Shown here: positions 5,481 to 6,227 of the stretch, piece by piece
Position numbering within the stretch: position 1 is the first letter of the stretch
Layout of the letters: the number at the start of each line of letters is the position of its first letter
Origin: Adhaeribacter sp.
GTDB taxonomy: Bacteria; Bacteroidota; Bacteroidia; Cytophagales; Hymenobacteraceae
NCBI GenBank assembly: GCA_028288395.1
Contig: JAQBNV010000046.1
Location: 1 to 6,227 of the forward strand
DNA: 6,227 bases
Reading direction: 5' to 3'
The notes under the pieces: generated by a model
What the model saw: the letters and a program-made list of their open reading frames with translations, nothing else
Databases searched by the model: none
What the model was told of the DNA's origin: nothing
Position numbers and translations under genes: made by a program

Positions 5481-6227
5481 ATATTACCCGTTGCGGCTTT
5501 TATTTCTGGGTTGCTTAATGGTGTTAAATAGCTGCCATCCGCCCGAACCGGTAGACCTGATTATTTACAATGCCCGGGTTTATACCGCCGACAACGACTC
5601 TACGGTAGTAGAGGCTTTTGCGGTAAACAAAGGAATGTTTGTGGAAGTTGGCGGATCTTCTTTTATCCGGACGAAATACAAAGGCCGGGAAGAAATGGAC
5701 TTAGCCGGCAAAGCCGTTTACCCGGGTTTTATAGATGCCCATGCCCACTTCTCCGGCTATTCGCAAAACCTGATACAGGCAGATTTGGTAGGAACGCAAT
5801 CTTTTAGCGAGGTGGTAGCGCGGTTGATAGCCCACCGGCAAAAATATCCAAAGGCCCAGTGGCTCCTGGGCCGGGGCTGGGACCAGAACGACTGGAAGAA
5901 AAAAGAATTCCCAACGAACGATACACTGAATAAATTATTTCCGGACGTACCCGTTCTCATCACCCGCGTAGATGGGCACGCCGCCTTGGTAAACGCCAGA
6001 GCACTGGCCCTCGCCCATGTTACACCGGCCACTACCGTAAAGGGCGGCATGATCGTAAAAGAAAATGGTCGCCTCACCGGCTTATTAGTAGACAACGCCG
6101 AAGCGTTGGTATCTGCTAAAATCCCCCCACTCCGCCCCGCCGAACAGGCCGAATTATTACTGACCGCTCAGGAAAAATGCTTTGCGGTAGGTTTAACCAG
6201 TGTAACCGATGCCGGCCTGGAAAAACC
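5473..6227 (+). CDS. Lipoprotein amidohydrolase, YtcJ/Amidohydrolase_3 type, 3' end missing
   Basis: The frame opens at ATG 5473 and stays open to the right edge; 251 complete codons are visible, about half of the usual 530-580 residues. The N-terminus is a lipoprotein signal: a hydrophobic stretch (7-18) ending in the lipobox LNSC with Cys21 as the lipidated residue, so the enzyme should be anchored in the envelope facing the periplasm. The mature part starts with the amidohydrolase beta-sandwich (DLIIYNARVYTADN, 28-41), followed by AGKAVYPGFIDAHAHF with the metal-binding His90-x-His92, the GRGWDQNDW motif (133-141) and RVDGHAALVNARAL (165-178, His169) typical of YtcJ-like proteins. The family acts on amide or formamide-type bonds with diverse, mostly unknown substrates. 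ATG 5473 overlaps the AMP nucleosidase stop (TAA 5478-5480) by 8 bases, suggesting translational coupling; a start at Met16 would destroy the signal. Confidence 0.92.
   Translation, partial: MSKYYPLRLLFLGCLMVLNSCHPPEPVDLIIYNARVYTADNDSTVVEAFAVNKGMFVEVGGSSFIRTKYKGREEMDLAGKAVYPGFIDAHAHFSGYSQNLIQADLVGTQSFSEVVARLIAHRQKYPKAQWLLGRGWDQNDWKKKEFPTNDTLNKLFPDVPVLITRVDGHAALVNARALALAHVTPATTVKGGMIVKENGRLTGLLVDNAEALVSAKIPPLRPAEQAELLLTAQEKCFAVGLTSVTDAGLEK

Noticed and set aside
5757..6095. 112-codon minus-strand open frame under the amidohydrolase
   Set aside because: It is antisense to a frame with HxH, GWDQ and DGHAALVN motifs and has no recognisable content of its own.

Overview
The window looks like ordinary chromosomal DNA from a Bacteroidota bacterium, most plausibly a Cytophagales/Hymenobacteraceae-type genome. 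This rests on several signs: a DUF1573 protein with paired Cys-x-Cys repeats, a short AMP nucleosidase of the Bacteroidota kind, a five-helix LTA-synthase-like sulfatase-fold protein, an LNSC lipobox, AT-rich spacers with TAnnTTTG-like promoter elements, and few Shine-Dalgarno sequences. The genus is inference; there is no rRNA or other marker gene here.

Layout from left to right. (1) Bases 1-589 hold the 3' end of a DUF1573-domain gene, closed by a clear intrinsic terminator (617-644). (2) A spacer of about 430 bases contains no convincing gene; its right end carries the probable promoter of ald. (3) 1023-2147 is a complete alanine dehydrogenase gene with all catalytic residues. (4) 2245-4164 encodes an inner-membrane, periplasm-facing phosphoglycerol/phosphoethanolamine-transferase-like enzyme of the LTA synthase family. 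(5) 4178-4633 on the minus strand converges on it with a 13-bp gap and encodes a stand-alone HsdR-N-like PD-(D/E)xK domain protein. (6) Divergent from that gene, across a 73-bp spacer with a 9-bp inverted repeat, 4707-5480 encodes AMP nucleosidase. (7) Overlapping its last 8 bases, a lipoprotein amidohydrolase of the YtcJ/Amidohydrolase_3 type starts at 5473 and runs off the right edge.

How the genes relate: only the AMP nucleosidase-amidohydrolase pair has the overlap expected of a co-translated operon. The ald, LTA-synthase-like and DUF1573 genes look like separate transcription units on the same strand. The enzymes cover alanine/pyruvate interconversion, envelope polymer or lipid decoration and purine nucleotide turnover, with no evident shared pathway. 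I see no tRNA, rRNA, CRISPR array, insertion sequence, integrase or phage gene. I did not find a convincing new multi-gene system; the findings are modest leads.
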